Source of the DNA: GCA-2688775 sp035288865
Lineage (GTDB): Archaea > Nanobdellota > Nanobdellia > Woesearchaeales > GW2011-AR4
Assembly (NCBI GenBank): GCA_035288865.1
Contig: DATDZA010000016.1
Coordinates: 11,385-75,384 of the forward strand
Direction: 5' to 3'
Length of the DNA stretch: 64,000 nt
This document shows, in pieces, positions 16,418-24,273 of this stretch; the first letter of the stretch is position 1; the number at the start of each line of letters is the position of its first letter. A program made the position numbers and the translations under genes. The notes beneath the pieces were generated by a model. It was given only the letters and a program-made list of their open reading frames with translations. It made no database searches and was not told the DNA's origin.

Positions 16418-16474
16418 AGGGAGGGAATTTTATTATTGCGCTAAAAGTATTTGTTTTGCCCTCCACCCACCCGT
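16418..16474 (+). repeat. Palindromic repeat copy 2, between gap and truD
   Basis: Begins AGGGAGGGAATTTTATTATT and ends GCCCTCCACCCACCC, matching the copy inside elp3 (3678-3735) at both ends with a 39-40 bp spacing between arms. The G-rich and C-rich arms can pair. It lies 31 bp after the gap stop and could also act as a 3'-end structure. Confidence 0.55.
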
Positions 16475-16508
16475 AAATGTTTTATATAATGCGCGCTTTC
16501 CGCCATTA

Positions 16509-17540
16509 ATGTACAAAATAAAAATTATTCCAGAAGATTTCATTGTAAAAGAATTAAGCAAAGTTAGTGCAAAAGAAAACGGGCAATACGCTTATTTTAT
16601 TCTCAAAAAAACTAATTATTCTACAGTTCGTGCGTTGGAGGTAGTATCTCAAAAACTTAACATTCCATTAAAAAATATCGGTTTTGCAGGAAATAAAGAC
16701 AAGAATGCAGTCACCGAACAGGCGATATCAATCTTCAAAGGAAGCAAAAATTCTGAAAATCTGAATTTAAGAAATATTGAATTAAAATATTTAGGAAACG
16801 GAAAAGAGCCTATTTCTTTGGGCGATTTGGACGGCAATGTATTCACAATTACTATTAGAAATCTAAATAATGACGAAGTCAAAAAGATAAAAAATCTTGA
16901 AAACAAAAGAATTAACGTGCCAAATTTATTTGGGCCCCAAAGGTTCAGCAATAATAACCATCTTGTCGGAAAAGCGATTATAAGAAAAGATTTCAAAAAA
17001 GCTGTTGAATTGATTTTAGAAAATAGCGGTAATATTGAGGAAAATATTAAAGTTTATCTAAAAAACAGTAAAAATGACTATGCTGGAGCATTAAGACTTA
17101 TTTCATTAAAAACAAGAAAATTGTTTGTACACGCTTATCAGTCATTTTTATTTAATAGGGTAACTGATGAATATTTAAGAAATAATGAGATTAATAATAA
17201 GGACGACAAAATAAAAAATTATGATAAAATGGAAAATATAGAAATACCAATTATCGGCTTTAATTTTGACTTAAATGAGACAAAAAATAAAGTATTAAAA
17301 AATATAATCAAGAAAATACTTGAAGAAGAAAAATTAAATCCAAGAGATTTTATAATCAATCAAATGCCAGAATTAACATCAGAAGGAACTCAAAGATATT
17401 TATTTTTCGAACTCAAAGGCCTAAAAATATTAGAAATTAATAATGATGAATTAAATGAAAGTATGAAAAAAATGAAAATTAATTTTACGTTGCCGAAGAG
17501 CTGCTATGCAACTACATTAATAGAATTTATTTTTCTGTAG
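16509..17540 (+). CDS. truD: tRNA pseudouridine synthase TruD
   Basis: Makes pseudouridine-13 in tRNA. Seen: N-terminal EDFIVKEL, the catalytic motif GFAGNKDKNAVTEQ with its Asp, NLFGPQRF (NxFGxQRF signature) and the TRUD-domain core. At 343 residues it is slightly short for archaeal TruD, and its middle is Asn/Lys-rich from very high A content. A TATA-like TTTTATATAATG lies at 16480, 29 bp before the ATG, so it is leaderless. The 3' end overlaps the convergent adk gene by 14 bp. Confidence 0.92.
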   Translation: MYKIKIIPEDFIVKELSKVSAKENGQYAYFILKKTNYSTVRALEVVSQKLNIPLKNIGFAGNKDKNAVTEQAISIFKGSKNSENLNLRNIELKYLGNGKEPISLGDLDGNVFTITIRNLNNDEVKKIKNLENKRINVPNLFGPQRFSNNNHLVGKAIIRKDFKKAVELILENSGNIEENIKVYLKNSKNDYAGALRLISLKTRKLFVHAYQSFLFNRVTDEYLRNNEINNKDDKIKNYDKMENIEIPIIGFNFDLNETKNKVLKNIIKKILEEEKLNPRDFIINQMPELTSEGTQRYLFFELKGLKILEINNDELNESMKKMKINFTLPKSCYATTLIEFIFL

Positions 17541-18207
17541 CCTTCTCAGGGCTTTTTGCGCTATGTTTCTCCGGCTTTCCAATTATCTTTATGACATTTG
17601 AAAAAATGTCTTTAGGCTTTTTTGTTGCATCAACATCATGAAGCACTTTCCTGTTCCTATAATAATCAATCACCGGTGACGTTTCCGAGCTATATACTTG
17701 AATTCTTTTCTTGACTGTCTCCGGCTCGTCATCTTTTCTCTGCAGAAGCGGGCCGCTGCATTTGTCGCAAGTATCTTTTTTCTTCGGCTTCACAGTAACC
17801 AGGTTGAACAGAGCCCCGCACTTTCCGCAATGCCTCCTCTGAGTCAGCCTTTCAACAATCACGTCTTCAGGGGCAGTCAGATTAAGGACAAAATCTATTT
17901 TCATTTTCATTTTCCACAAAGTGTTCTCAAGAAAATCTGCCTGGTCTATTGTTCTTGGGTAGCCGTCTATGATAAAACCATTTTTATTGCTGTCCTGTTT
18001 CAGTCCCTTTTCCAGAACTTTGTTCACAACGCTGTCAGGCACCAGAAGGCCTTTCTCAACATATTGAATCAGCTCAGAATTGCCGCTTTTTATTTCAGTC
18101 CGGAAAATATCTCCCGTTGAAATATGGGGAATTTTATACTTTTCAACAAGCATGTCTGACAATGTTCCCTTGCCGGCACCGGGCGGCCCAAATATTATTA
18201 ATTGCAT
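17527..18207 (-). CDS. adk: Adenylate kinase, zinc-lid bacterial type
   Basis: Converts AMP + ATP to 2 ADP. P-loop IIFGPPGAGKGT, AMP-site STGDIFR and DGYPRT, and a LID domain with four cysteines (HCGKCGALFNL and DTCDKCSGPL) that should bind zinc. It is the Adk type of bacteria rather than the trimeric archaeal AdkA. The C-terminus has a basic, low-complexity tail (GKPEKHSAKSPEKATEK). ATG 18207 is chosen: the TATA-like ATTTTTATATC at about 18231-18241 places the start of transcription close to it. An in-frame ATG at 18222 would add five residues. Confidence 0.93.
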   Translation of the reverse strand: MQLIIFGPPGAGKGTLSDMLVEKYKIPHISTGDIFRTEIKSGNSELIQYVEKGLLVPDSVVNKVLEKGLKQDSNKNGFIIDGYPRTIDQADFLENTLWKMKMKIDFVLNLTAPEDVIVERLTQRRHCGKCGALFNLVTVKPKKKDTCDKCSGPLLQRKDDEPETVKKRIQVYSSETSPVIDYYRNRKVLHDVDATKKPKDIFSNVIKIIGKPEKHSAKSPEKATEK

Positions 18208-18306
18208 TTTAAAATGCGACATTCTCTTATTTTTATATCTTTCTATTAATTTCGTATAATTTTCAAGATGGAAAACTATTTATACAAATAAGTTTTAGTG
18301 ATTCTC

Positions 18307-18525
18307 ATGTCCTTTATCGGTATAGAATATTTCCTAGCACCAATTTACTGGGTTGCTTTTCTTATAATAGTGCTTAGTATACTCCCATCTTTAATTTCTG
18401 GTTTGTCCTATATAATAACTAAAAGAATCAATAAAGACAAGGCTTCATTTGTATTCAAAATTTTATTTATTATCGTTACAATAATAGAATTAATTGTTCT
18501 CGGAATAATAATTGGTAAATTTTAG
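18307..18525 (+). CDS. Small membrane protein, two transmembrane segments
   Basis: A 72-residue protein with two hydrophobic helices (FLAPIYWVAFLIIVLSILPS; FKILFIIVTIIELIVLGIII) joined by a basic loop (TKRINKDK). TATTTATAC at about 18279 lies 25 bp upstream of the ATG, so the message should be leaderless. Function unknown. Confidence 0.6.
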   Translation: MSFIGIEYFLAPIYWVAFLIIVLSILPSLISGLSYIITKRINKDKASFVFKILFIIVTIIELIVLGIIIGKF

Positions 18526-18533
18526 TAAAATAT

Positions 18534-19001
18534 TTATCCCAAATAGCCTATGTCCTCTTTTATATCTGTTTCGGTTTTCCATGATTCTTTCATTTTATTC
18601 AAGTATTTTTTCATTTCTTCCTTGATTGGCCCCCATTCGGAAAAAAAGCTGCTGATAAATTCAGCCTCATCTTTTTCGCTGCCATTCAAAGATAATTCCA
18701 CAGTGCGCCTGCTTAACAACATTAATTTCCTGTAAAGATCAAAAGCTTCTTTCTTTTCATCATCCTCAAATACCCTGGATTCATGCATCGCCGACAAGTT
18801 CGAGCCGTCAGGCTGCAGCAATTCTTCAAATAATCCTGAAAAAAAATCCAGTTTCTCTGCAATTCTTCTGACAATGGATTTTATGAGAAAATCAGTTTCA
18901 TCCAAATCGCTGAGCTCAAATTCATAGTTTATCTCCTTAAATTCAGGAAGCCTGTATTTTTTCCGGAGTTCGCTGTACTGTTTTTCTGTTTCTTCTGCCA
19001 T
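18534..19001 (-). CDS. Hypothetical helical protein
   Basis: A 155-residue, acidic, mostly helical protein (MAEETEKQYSELRKKYRLPE at the start; later SIVRRIAEKLDFFSGLFEEL). ATG 19001 is chosen because the longer frame to 19082 would overlap the tRNA-Thr gene. It is transcribed from just after that tRNA on the same strand. No family recognised; the helix pattern could suit a small adaptor or dimerising protein. Confidence 0.6.
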   Translation of the reverse strand: MAEETEKQYSELRKKYRLPEFKEINYEFELSDLDETDFLIKSIVRRIAEKLDFFSGLFEELLQPDGSNLSAMHESRVFEDDEKKEAFDLYRKLMLLSRRTVELSLNGSEKDEAEFISSFFSEWGPIKEEMKKYLNKMKESWKTETDIKEDIGYLG

Positions 19002-19018
19002 TTTTTGATTACTATAAA

Positions 19019-19103
19019 AGCCCCCGGCCGGATGTGCGCCGGCGACCTTCTGATGGCTTGCTTTGATACAAGTCAGACGCAATAGCTACTATGCTACGGA
19101 GGC
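19019..19103 (-). tRNA. tRNA-Thr (anticodon TGT) with a 12-nt intron
   Basis: Acceptor GCCTCCG pairs with CGGGGGC; D-stem GCA/TGC, anticodon stem TCTGA/TCAGA and T-stem GCCGG/CCGGC are complete. Removing TCAAAGCAAGCC (19055-19066) leaves the 7-nt loop CTTGTAA, anticodon TGT. The cut sites sit in a perfect bulge-helix-bulge: 4-bp helix CTTG/CAAG flanked by 3-nt bulges TAT and CCA. Oddity: the T-loop reads CGCACAT instead of the nearly universal TTCGAAT type, and the D-loop has AG where GG is expected. A TATA box (ATTTAAATAAAG) lies about 30 bp upstream. The unusual loops leave open that it is a divergent or decaying tRNA. CCA is not encoded. Confidence 0.8.
19055..19066 (-). other. tRNA-Thr intron, 12 nt, canonical position 37/38
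   Basis: Defined by the bulge-helix-bulge described for the tRNA; cutting after the second base of each 3-nt bulge removes exactly these bases. The inner loop after the 5' bulge is only C-AAA-G, about as small as such an intron can be. Confidence 0.75.
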
Positions 19104-19165
19104 ATTAAGGAGTATCCTTAGAATTAAAACTTTATTTAAATAGCTTTTGAATATTTCAATCCGGT

Positions 19166-19768
19166 TTATTCCTCGTACCCAAACTGTCGTGCAAAGAACG
19201 GCTCTGGAATTGCTGTATAATTTCTTAACTGCAAATACTGCTTTACTTTTGCGTGAATCCTATTAGCATCGCGCCATAATTCTTTCTCCCGCTTGTCAAT
19301 TTCTCCGACTATTATTCTGGCTTCATAAATGTGCTTAAGGTGCCTCAACATCCAGTGATCAGCCCAGATACGCTTAAAATCTTTTTCTATTCTTGGCCTG
19401 AAAAACATTTCTATCTCGCAGTTCTGCGCAGTCATCTTCTTGCCCTGCTGAACTATCTCGACATTTTGCAGATAGACTATATGCGCATCAATATCAAGAT
19501 GATTTCTGAAATAAGTGTTATACTTCCCTTCCGGATATTTCCAAAGCCTCCACCAAAACCAAATCTCCTTCCCGCCCCTGTGGATACCTTTCTGGTAAAC
19601 ATTTTCAGAATATAGAATTTCAACGTCATCGCCGTCTTTGCTTCCGTCAGCGCCAAACCACCCTTCTTCCAGCATAGTTTCATGAAGCATAATGTACAGG
19701 TTCCTTAATGAGAATACATCCCTATATTTGACTTTAATTTCAGGAAGCTGCAAGATGTCTCCGGCCAT
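19166..19768 (-). CDS. Conserved-looking hypothetical protein
   Basis: A 200-residue soluble protein rich in aromatic residues (KEIWFWWRLWKYPEGKYNTY) with charged helices at the end. No catalytic motif that I can name. Start MAGDILQLPEIKVKYRDVFS seems real: a TTTATAAAG element lies about 25 bp upstream on this strand. I cannot assign a function. Confidence 0.6.
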   Translation of the reverse strand: MAGDILQLPEIKVKYRDVFSLRNLYIMLHETMLEEGWFGADGSKDGDDVEILYSENVYQKGIHRGGKEIWFWWRLWKYPEGKYNTYFRNHLDIDAHIVYLQNVEIVQQGKKMTAQNCEIEMFFRPRIEKDFKRIWADHWMLRHLKHIYEARIIVGEIDKREKELWRDANRIHAKVKQYLQLRNYTAIPEPFFARQFGYEE

Positions 19769-19860
19769 ACAGTTAAAACTGAAAATTATGTTTATAAAGC
19801 TTTCTGTTTGGCGAAATTTTTACAGAAAAGTTTAAATAAAATAAACACTGCAATAAAAAA

Positions 19861-20196
19861 ATGAATAATGTGTCGGTTGTTTTAGACGATTTAGTGGGAT
19901 TTCTAATTAAGCGAGTTCCTGCACCCGTAATTATAGATTCTGTTTCTAGAGCACATTCCGCTGAAATAGATGAAACAATGAGATTAATGGTTGAAATGGT
20001 CCATGAATCCTTTTTTTGGGACGGAGGCCTTTCTAATTTCGCTTATAGAAAACCTGAAAATAAAACTCTACGTACAGTTTATCAAAGATTCAAACACTTA
20101 ATACCGGAAGAATATAAAACAGAGGGTGTAAAACGAGCTGAAGAACCCAAAGAAGTCAAATATGATCAAGATACTGGCACATTTTATGCAGAATAG
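19861..20196 (+). CDS. Hypothetical protein
   Basis: A 111-residue soluble protein not recognised. TTTAAATAAAATA at about 19830 is placed for a leaderless start at 19861. N-terminal half helical (VVLDDLVGFLIKRVPAPVII); C-terminal tail very acidic and basic (GVKRAEEPKEVKYDQDTGTF). Confidence 0.55.
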   Translation: MNNVSVVLDDLVGFLIKRVPAPVIIDSVSRAHSAEIDETMRLMVEMVHESFFWDGGLSNFAYRKPENKTLRTVYQRFKHLIPEEYKTEGVKRAEEPKEVKYDQDTGTFYAE

Positions 20197-20280
20197 CCGA
20201 TTTAAGTTCATTCGATAATTTCATTTAATATTCTATTTAAATTAAGAAACATTTTTAATTGACTAAACTTACCTTTTTCT

Positions 20281-21477
20281 ATGTTAATCGGAATCGTCGG
20301 CAAGCCGTCTTGCGGAAAAAGCACTTTCTTCAAAGCCCAGACTTTGGCGAACGTTGAAATTGCAAATTATCCTTTCACTACAATAAAGCCCAATCATGGA
20401 ACTGGATATGTCAAAGTCGAATGCGTGGACAAAGAATTTAAAACTAAATGCAATCCAAGATTTGGATATTGCATAGATTCCAAAAGATTTGTGCCGGTTG
20501 AATTGCTTGACGTAGCCGGCTTGGTTCCGGGCGCCCACGAAGGCAAGGGAATGGGCAACCAGTTTCTTGACGACCTAAACCAGGCAGATGTTCTTATTCA
20601 TATTATTGATATTGCAGGCTCTACAAATGAAAAAGGTGAATCAGTTCCACCTCTAAGCTATGACCCGGCAAATGACATAAAATTTCTGGAACATGAATTG
20701 GACATGTGGTACCTGAGATTAATAGAAAAAGGTTGGGATAAGTTTGCAAGGACAGTAAATCAGGAAAGGGCAGAGCTGAACAAAGCAGTTGCCAAACAGT
20801 TAAGCTCCTTCAGGGTAACTGAAAATTTAATGAAGAAAGTGATGGAAAAGCTTAATCTTGATTTAGATGTGATGAAATGGGACAGGGAAGTTTTAATGAA
20901 GATCGCCATTGTATTGAGGAAAGCAACCAAGCCAATGATAATAGCGTGTAATAAAGTTGACGTGCCGGGCGCATTTGATAATTTTGAAAAATTAAAAAAA
21001 GAATTTCCCGGCTACATTTTAGTTCCGTGCAGCGCCGAAGCCGAACTGGCTTTGAGGGAAGCCGCGAAGCATGAACTGATAAAGTATATTCCGGGCGATT
21101 TGGAATTTGAAATGTTGCATCCTGAAAAATTAAATGATCAGCAGAAAAACGCCCTTGAATTTATAAGAACAGAATTACTGCAGAAATTTAGTTCAACAGG
21201 CGTGCAAAAAGTCTTGGACCTTGCAGTTTTTGAATTATTAAAATATGTTGCAATATTTCCGGGCGGCGTAAACAAGCTGGAGGACCAGCACGGCAACAGG
21301 CTGCCGGACTGCTTCCTGATGCCTCCTGAGACGACTGCTTTGGATTTTGCGTTTAGATTGCACACCGACATCGGAAATCATTTCGTAAAAGCGATAGATG
21401 TTAAATCAAGGCGTCCGGTGGGAAAAGATTACGTTCTAAAAAACCGCGATGTAATAGAGATTGCGACGAGCAAATAA
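20281..21477 (+). CDS. ychF: YchF/OLA1-related GTPase with TGS domain
   Basis: Translation-associated P-loop NTPase. G1 is IGIVGKPSCGKSTFF, G3 LLDVAGLVPGAHEGKG (DxAG, then GLVPGA typical of Obg/YchF proteins), and G4 is NKVD. A helical segment follows, and the C-terminal TGS domain includes DCFLMPPETTALDFAFRLHT and KNRDVIEIA. At 398 residues it matches the archaeal YchF-like family, thought to act on ribosomes. A canonical NKxD is kept, so GTP use is likely. The gene is followed by tRNA-Gly. Confidence 0.88.
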   Translation: MLIGIVGKPSCGKSTFFKAQTLANVEIANYPFTTIKPNHGTGYVKVECVDKEFKTKCNPRFGYCIDSKRFVPVELLDVAGLVPGAHEGKGMGNQFLDDLNQADVLIHIIDIAGSTNEKGESVPPLSYDPANDIKFLEHELDMWYLRLIEKGWDKFARTVNQERAELNKAVAKQLSSFRVTENLMKKVMEKLNLDLDVMKWDREVLMKIAIVLRKATKPMIIACNKVDVPGAFDNFEKLKKEFPGYILVPCSAEAELALREAAKHELIKYIPGDLEFEMLHPEKLNDQQKNALEFIRTELLQKFSSTGVQKVLDLAVFELLKYVAIFPGGVNKLEDQHGNRLPDCFLMPPETTALDFAFRLHTDIGNHFVKAIDVKSRRPVGKDYVLKNRDVIEIATSK

Positions 21478-21534
21478 TCAAACTGCCCATTAAAACATTA
21501 CTTTTATAAATCATCAATATTAACTTCTATTCAT

Positions 21535-21622
21535 GCGCTGGTGGTCTAATGGCTATGACTGCGGCCTTCCAAGCCGCGTGTCCGGGTTCGAAACAAAAAT
21601 TGCGAAAGTCCCGGCCGGCGCA
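21535..21622 (+). tRNA. tRNA-Gly (anticodon TCC) with a 16-nt intron in the T-loop
   Basis: Acceptor GCGCTGG pairs with CCGGCGC (one G-T); D-stem GTC/GAC with GG in the loop, anticodon stem GCGGC/GCCGC with loop CTTCCAA, T-stem CCGGG/CCCGG. The T-loop is interrupted by ACAAAAATTGCGAAAG (21593-21608); removing it restores TTCGAAT. The junction is a perfect bulge-helix-bulge: helix TTCG/CGAA of 4 bp, bulges AAA and AGT of 3 nt, inner stem CAA/TTG. TATA-like CTTTTATAAATC lies about 30 bp upstream and a T-rich tract follows. CCA is not encoded. Confidence 0.93.
21593..21608 (+). other. tRNA-Gly intron, 16 nt, noncanonical position 59/60
   Basis: Exactly the bases released by cutting after the second base of each bulge in the T-arm bulge-helix-bulge. 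Archaeal introns outside position 37/38 are known mainly in crenarchaea and some DPANN; one this short in the T-loop is rare. Confidence 0.9.
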
Positions 21623-21796
21623 TATTTTTATTTTTTATCAGAATTAAAAATCAAGAAAAGACGAAAACAATTTATGTTACAGAAATAATTGCTAATTGTA
21701 TTATCCCAGCATAAATATGATTTCAAAAAACTTAAAAACAAAAGTTTATTAATTACAAAACCTTTTTATATCTAAAAAGTTTTCTTCTACTCTAAA

Positions 21797-22357
21797 ATGC
21801 AAAAAGCAGATCCGAATTCTCCAAAGCTGACGGAAAATGACAAGGATGTCCTGAGGAAGATTATAGACCATTCTAGGATACCAGACAGCAAGATTGCCGA
21901 TGATATTGGGATTTCTCCGCAGGCCGTCTTTAAGATTAGGGCCAAGCTTGAGCAATTAGGAATCATCAAGGGCTACACGCCAATAATCGACTTTAAGAAG
22001 ATAGGTATCCAGGTCCTGGCACTGCTCGTCATCCGCGTTAGGCCGGATGTTTGGGACAAATACTCTGATGACTTGGTTTCAGAGCGTATTTCGAAAATCC
22101 CTTACATAATATCAGCCTATAGGGTCGCTGACGCCCGGGCATCCCATATTCTGCTGATTGGATTTAGAGATACTGCTCAAAAGGAGAACTATATTGCCCA
22201 GATTCAAATTAAACATAGAAATGAAATTGAGATAAAGGAAATCTACACTTTCTCAGTAGATAAGATTATTATCCAGAATCCGATTGGCTTGCTAAACGAG
22301 ATAATCGACAAAACTGATTTTTCCAAATATGAGTTGTTTCCCCTAGGCAAAAAATAA
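21797..22357 (+). CDS. Lrp/AsnC-family transcription regulator
   Basis: A 186-residue DNA-binding regulator. N-terminal AsnC-type helix-turn-helix: ENDKDVLRKIIDHSRIPDSK and ADDIGISPQAVFKIRAKLEQ, followed by the linking strand LGIIKGYTPIIDFKKIGI. The C-terminal RAM-like domain (ALLVIRVRPDVW ... IISAYRVADARASHILLIGF) normally binds amino acids and builds octamers. It lies about 15 kb from the leucine operon, so a link to leucine is only a guess. The TTTTTATATC promoter lies about 30 bp before the ATG. Confidence 0.87.
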   Translation: MQKADPNSPKLTENDKDVLRKIIDHSRIPDSKIADDIGISPQAVFKIRAKLEQLGIIKGYTPIIDFKKIGIQVLALLVIRVRPDVWDKYSDDLVSERISKIPYIISAYRVADARASHILLIGFRDTAQKENYIAQIQIKHRNEIEIKEIYTFSVDKIIIQNPIGLLNEIIDKTDFSKYELFPLGKK

Positions 22358-22446
22358 TGATTCAGAATTGATTCTCAACAAATAACTTATTATTTATTGA
22401 TTATCCCTACCAATCAGTCTAATACTTATCCAACTTCTGTAACAAT

Positions 22447-22578
22447 ATGACAATTAAATGCAAGCACTGCGGAAAGGCAATAGCCCAAGCCAAATTAAGG
22501 GGTCTTTCATTGATATGCCCATTTTGCGGAAAGCCACAAAACGGGCTGCCGCACCTTAAAACCAAGGGGTTGCTGTAA
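22447..22578 (+). CDS. Small zinc-ribbon protein
   Basis: A 43-residue protein starting MTIKCKHCGKAIAQAK, with a second pair in LICPFCGKPQNG. Two CxxC knuckles 17 residues apart form a zinc ribbon. It is basic and probably binds nucleic acid or a protein partner. No clear ribosome site; CTAATACTTATC upstream is a weak TATA. Confidence 0.5.
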   Translation: MTIKCKHCGKAIAQAKLRGLSLICPFCGKPQNGLPHLKTKGLL

Positions 22579-22747
22579 ACATACCACTTGCCTGCACCGG
22601 ACAGAGTAGGGCTAATATTTTTAACTAGAGGTAATGCTAAGATTTTCACCAGAATGCAAAAGTGAATTAAAATTTCAAATCAACCATCACAAACTAACTG
22701 ATAGGTAAACTAAAAATGAAGATATTTATTTAATTGGGGGTAAAACA

Positions 22748-22798
22748 ATGGCAAAATCAAAACAAATAAAATTTATATATCAAAGGAGAATAAAATGA
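22748..22798 (+). other. Mini-ORF of 16 codons coupled to the next gene
   Basis: GGGGGTAAAACA precedes an ATG at 22748; the ORF reads MAKSKQIKFIYQRRIK and its TGA overlaps the next gene's ATG (ATGA). The start region nearly repeats that of the gene at 23211 (GGAGGTAAACAAATGGCAAAATCAA), so this may be a decayed copy that now serves translational coupling. Confidence 0.35.
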
Positions 22799-23157
22799 GG
22801 GCATCTCTAATTATATTTGGTGTAATTTTTCTGGTCATCGGGGGGCTGTTATACATTGTGCCGATGCAAGAAGTTAAAGCAGATACAACTACCATAGGAA
22901 ATGGAAATGTAGATTCCCGCACATCATCAGCAAGAGTAACTGTTCCTGCGGAGTGGGCATTTGCATCTGCAATCATCGGTTTTGTTTTATTAATGCTCGG
23001 CTTGGTGATTCCCAATTCAGCCCTAAGAAGTGATTCAAAAAAAGATTCCTATGAAAAAGTAGTTGAGTCAAAAGAGAATATTGAATTTGGTGATGGAAAC
23101 AAACGCAAGATTGTCAGGGAGAGGATTGAGAAGCATAATGTAAGAAATGATGAGTAA
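22795..23157 (+). CDS. Two-helix membrane protein
   Basis: A 120-residue protein with an N-terminal hydrophobic helix (LIIFGVIFLVIGGLLYIVPM), an outer Thr/Ser-rich loop, a second helix (AFASAIIGFVLLMLGLVIP) and a basic, charged C-terminal tail. The ribosome site AAAGGAG is at 22783-22789. It opens a run of small genes likely cotranscribed on this strand. Function unknown. Confidence 0.65.
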   Translation: MRASLIIFGVIFLVIGGLLYIVPMQEVKADTTTIGNGNVDSRTSSARVTVPAEWAFASAIIGFVLLMLGLVIPNSALRSDSKKDSYEKVVESKENIEFGDGNKRKIVRERIEKHNVRNDE

Positions 23158-23210
23158 GAAAGATAATGATTTGAAAAAGATTTTAATTAAACCAAATAGG
23201 AGGTAAACAA

Positions 23211-23330
23211 ATGGCAAAATCAAGCAGAGGCGGAAGAATGACGGCAGCAAAGACAAGAGCTGCAAAGAGCGCTGGCGGCAGGGGACATATAAAGAACAGG
23301 GCTGCAGGAAAAAAAATAATGAGAAGTTAA
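23211..23330 (+). CDS. Tiny basic protein
   Basis: A 39-residue protein starting MAKSSRGGRMTAAKTRAAKS, very rich in Arg, Lys, Gly and Ala, with a good ribosome site (AGGAGGT at 23199-23205). The composition suggests nucleic-acid binding or a disordered stress protein. Found in the small-protein cluster. Confidence 0.5.
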   Translation: MAKSSRGGRMTAAKTRAAKSAGGRGHIKNRAAGKKIMRS

Positions 23331-23419
23331 ATATCTCAACTTGGGAGATTTGTTTCTTCAAAGTTAGATTATTTTTTTATTATGGAATGTAGGTATTCCC
23401 ATAGGAGATGTAAACGAAA

Positions 23420-23542
23420 ATGGAAAATTATACCGTTGTAAGCGCAAGGACATGGAAAAATCTTGACAGGGTTGCAAGGCTTAATAGGATTGCAACTAAG
23501 AATCTTAATGATGACCTGCTGGAAAAATATTATGAGAATTAA
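23420..23542 (+). CDS. Small hypothetical protein
   Basis: A 40-residue ORF (MENYTVVSARTWKNLDRVAR ...) behind ATAGGAGATG, which acts as ribosome site. One amphipathic helix expected. No family recognised. The spacing to neighbours (about 90 bp each side) is alike across this cluster. Confidence 0.45.
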   Translation: MENYTVVSARTWKNLDRVARLNRIATKNLNDDLLEKYYEN

Positions 23543-23638
23543 ATGTCTTAGCGAGTAGTATTTATTGCTACGTAGCTGAGATTATTTTTTATTAGAGGAG
23601 TTGAAAGTTAGAAAATCTAGGAATGGGGGTGTTTATTT

Positions 23639-23968
23639 ATGGTAGTTTTAGAAACTTTATTGAGATTTTTGATAAGCCTGGTCATATCAGCAGTGGTTAT
23701 ATTTATAGCCGCAAAATTATTTGGGGAAAGGGAGGGATTTGGCACAGCGATATGGGCTGCACTTTCCGGCGCAATAATATTCGCGCTCGTGTTTTATTTC
23801 GTAGGGATAGGTTGGGTTGCCTCATTAGTTGGCGGGATAGCCTGGTTGATTGCCCTGGGTAGCCTATACAAAATTGGCTGGCTGAAATCTTTAGTAATAG
23901 CTGTGGTAATATGGGTATTTGCAACTATAGTCAGCACGGTGCTGCCAACGATTACGGGACCACTTTAA
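23639..23968 (+). CDS. Multi-pass small membrane protein
   Basis: A 109-residue protein almost entirely hydrophobic, about four helices (LLRFLISLVISAVVIFIAA; AIWAALSGAIIFALVFYFVG; VASLVGGIAWLIALGSLYKI; VIAVVIWVFATIVSTVL). The phage-holin/DUF-like size and Gly/Ala packing suggest a structural membrane protein. A GGGGGT site lies upstream. Confidence 0.65.
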   Translation: MVVLETLLRFLISLVISAVVIFIAAKLFGEREGFGTAIWAALSGAIIFALVFYFVGIGWVASLVGGIAWLIALGSLYKIGWLKSLVIAVVIWVFATIVSTVLPTITGPL

Positions 23969-23983
23969 GAAATGGAGGAAACC

Positions 23984-24082
23984 ATGAAAAATGCTTATAA
24001 GAAAAAGGGAGGAATACTTTCACTCATTGGCGGAGTGGTGGTAATAATAATTATCATGGTATTGTTTTTCAGAATTTTTTAA
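23984..24082 (+). CDS. Single-helix membrane peptide
   Basis: A 32-residue peptide (MKNAYKKKGGILSLIGGVVV...) with a basic start and one hydrophobic helix. GGAGG at 23973-23977 precedes the ATG by 6 bp, a good ribosome site that makes translation likely despite the size. It begins 15 bp after the preceding membrane gene. Confidence 0.55.
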   Translation: MKNAYKKKGGILSLIGGVVVIIIIMVLFFRIF

Positions 24083-24273
24083 AAATTCGTACACAAGCCA
24101 AAGACCGTAATCCACCGGAGAAATATAGTTTTAAGAATGATGTTTCAGTTCAATACAATTAAATATGGGCAATTGCTGGATAATAGGAAAAAAATAATAA
24201 AATATAAGAATGTTTATATACTTTAAATCTTTTACCATACATAAGCAAGTAAAATCTTGATGGGGTGAAAAGC

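Noticed and set aside
23725..23745. GGGAGGGATTTGGC as a third copy of the palindromic repeat
   Set aside because: The C-rich CCCTCCACCC arm is absent; only seven to eight bases match.
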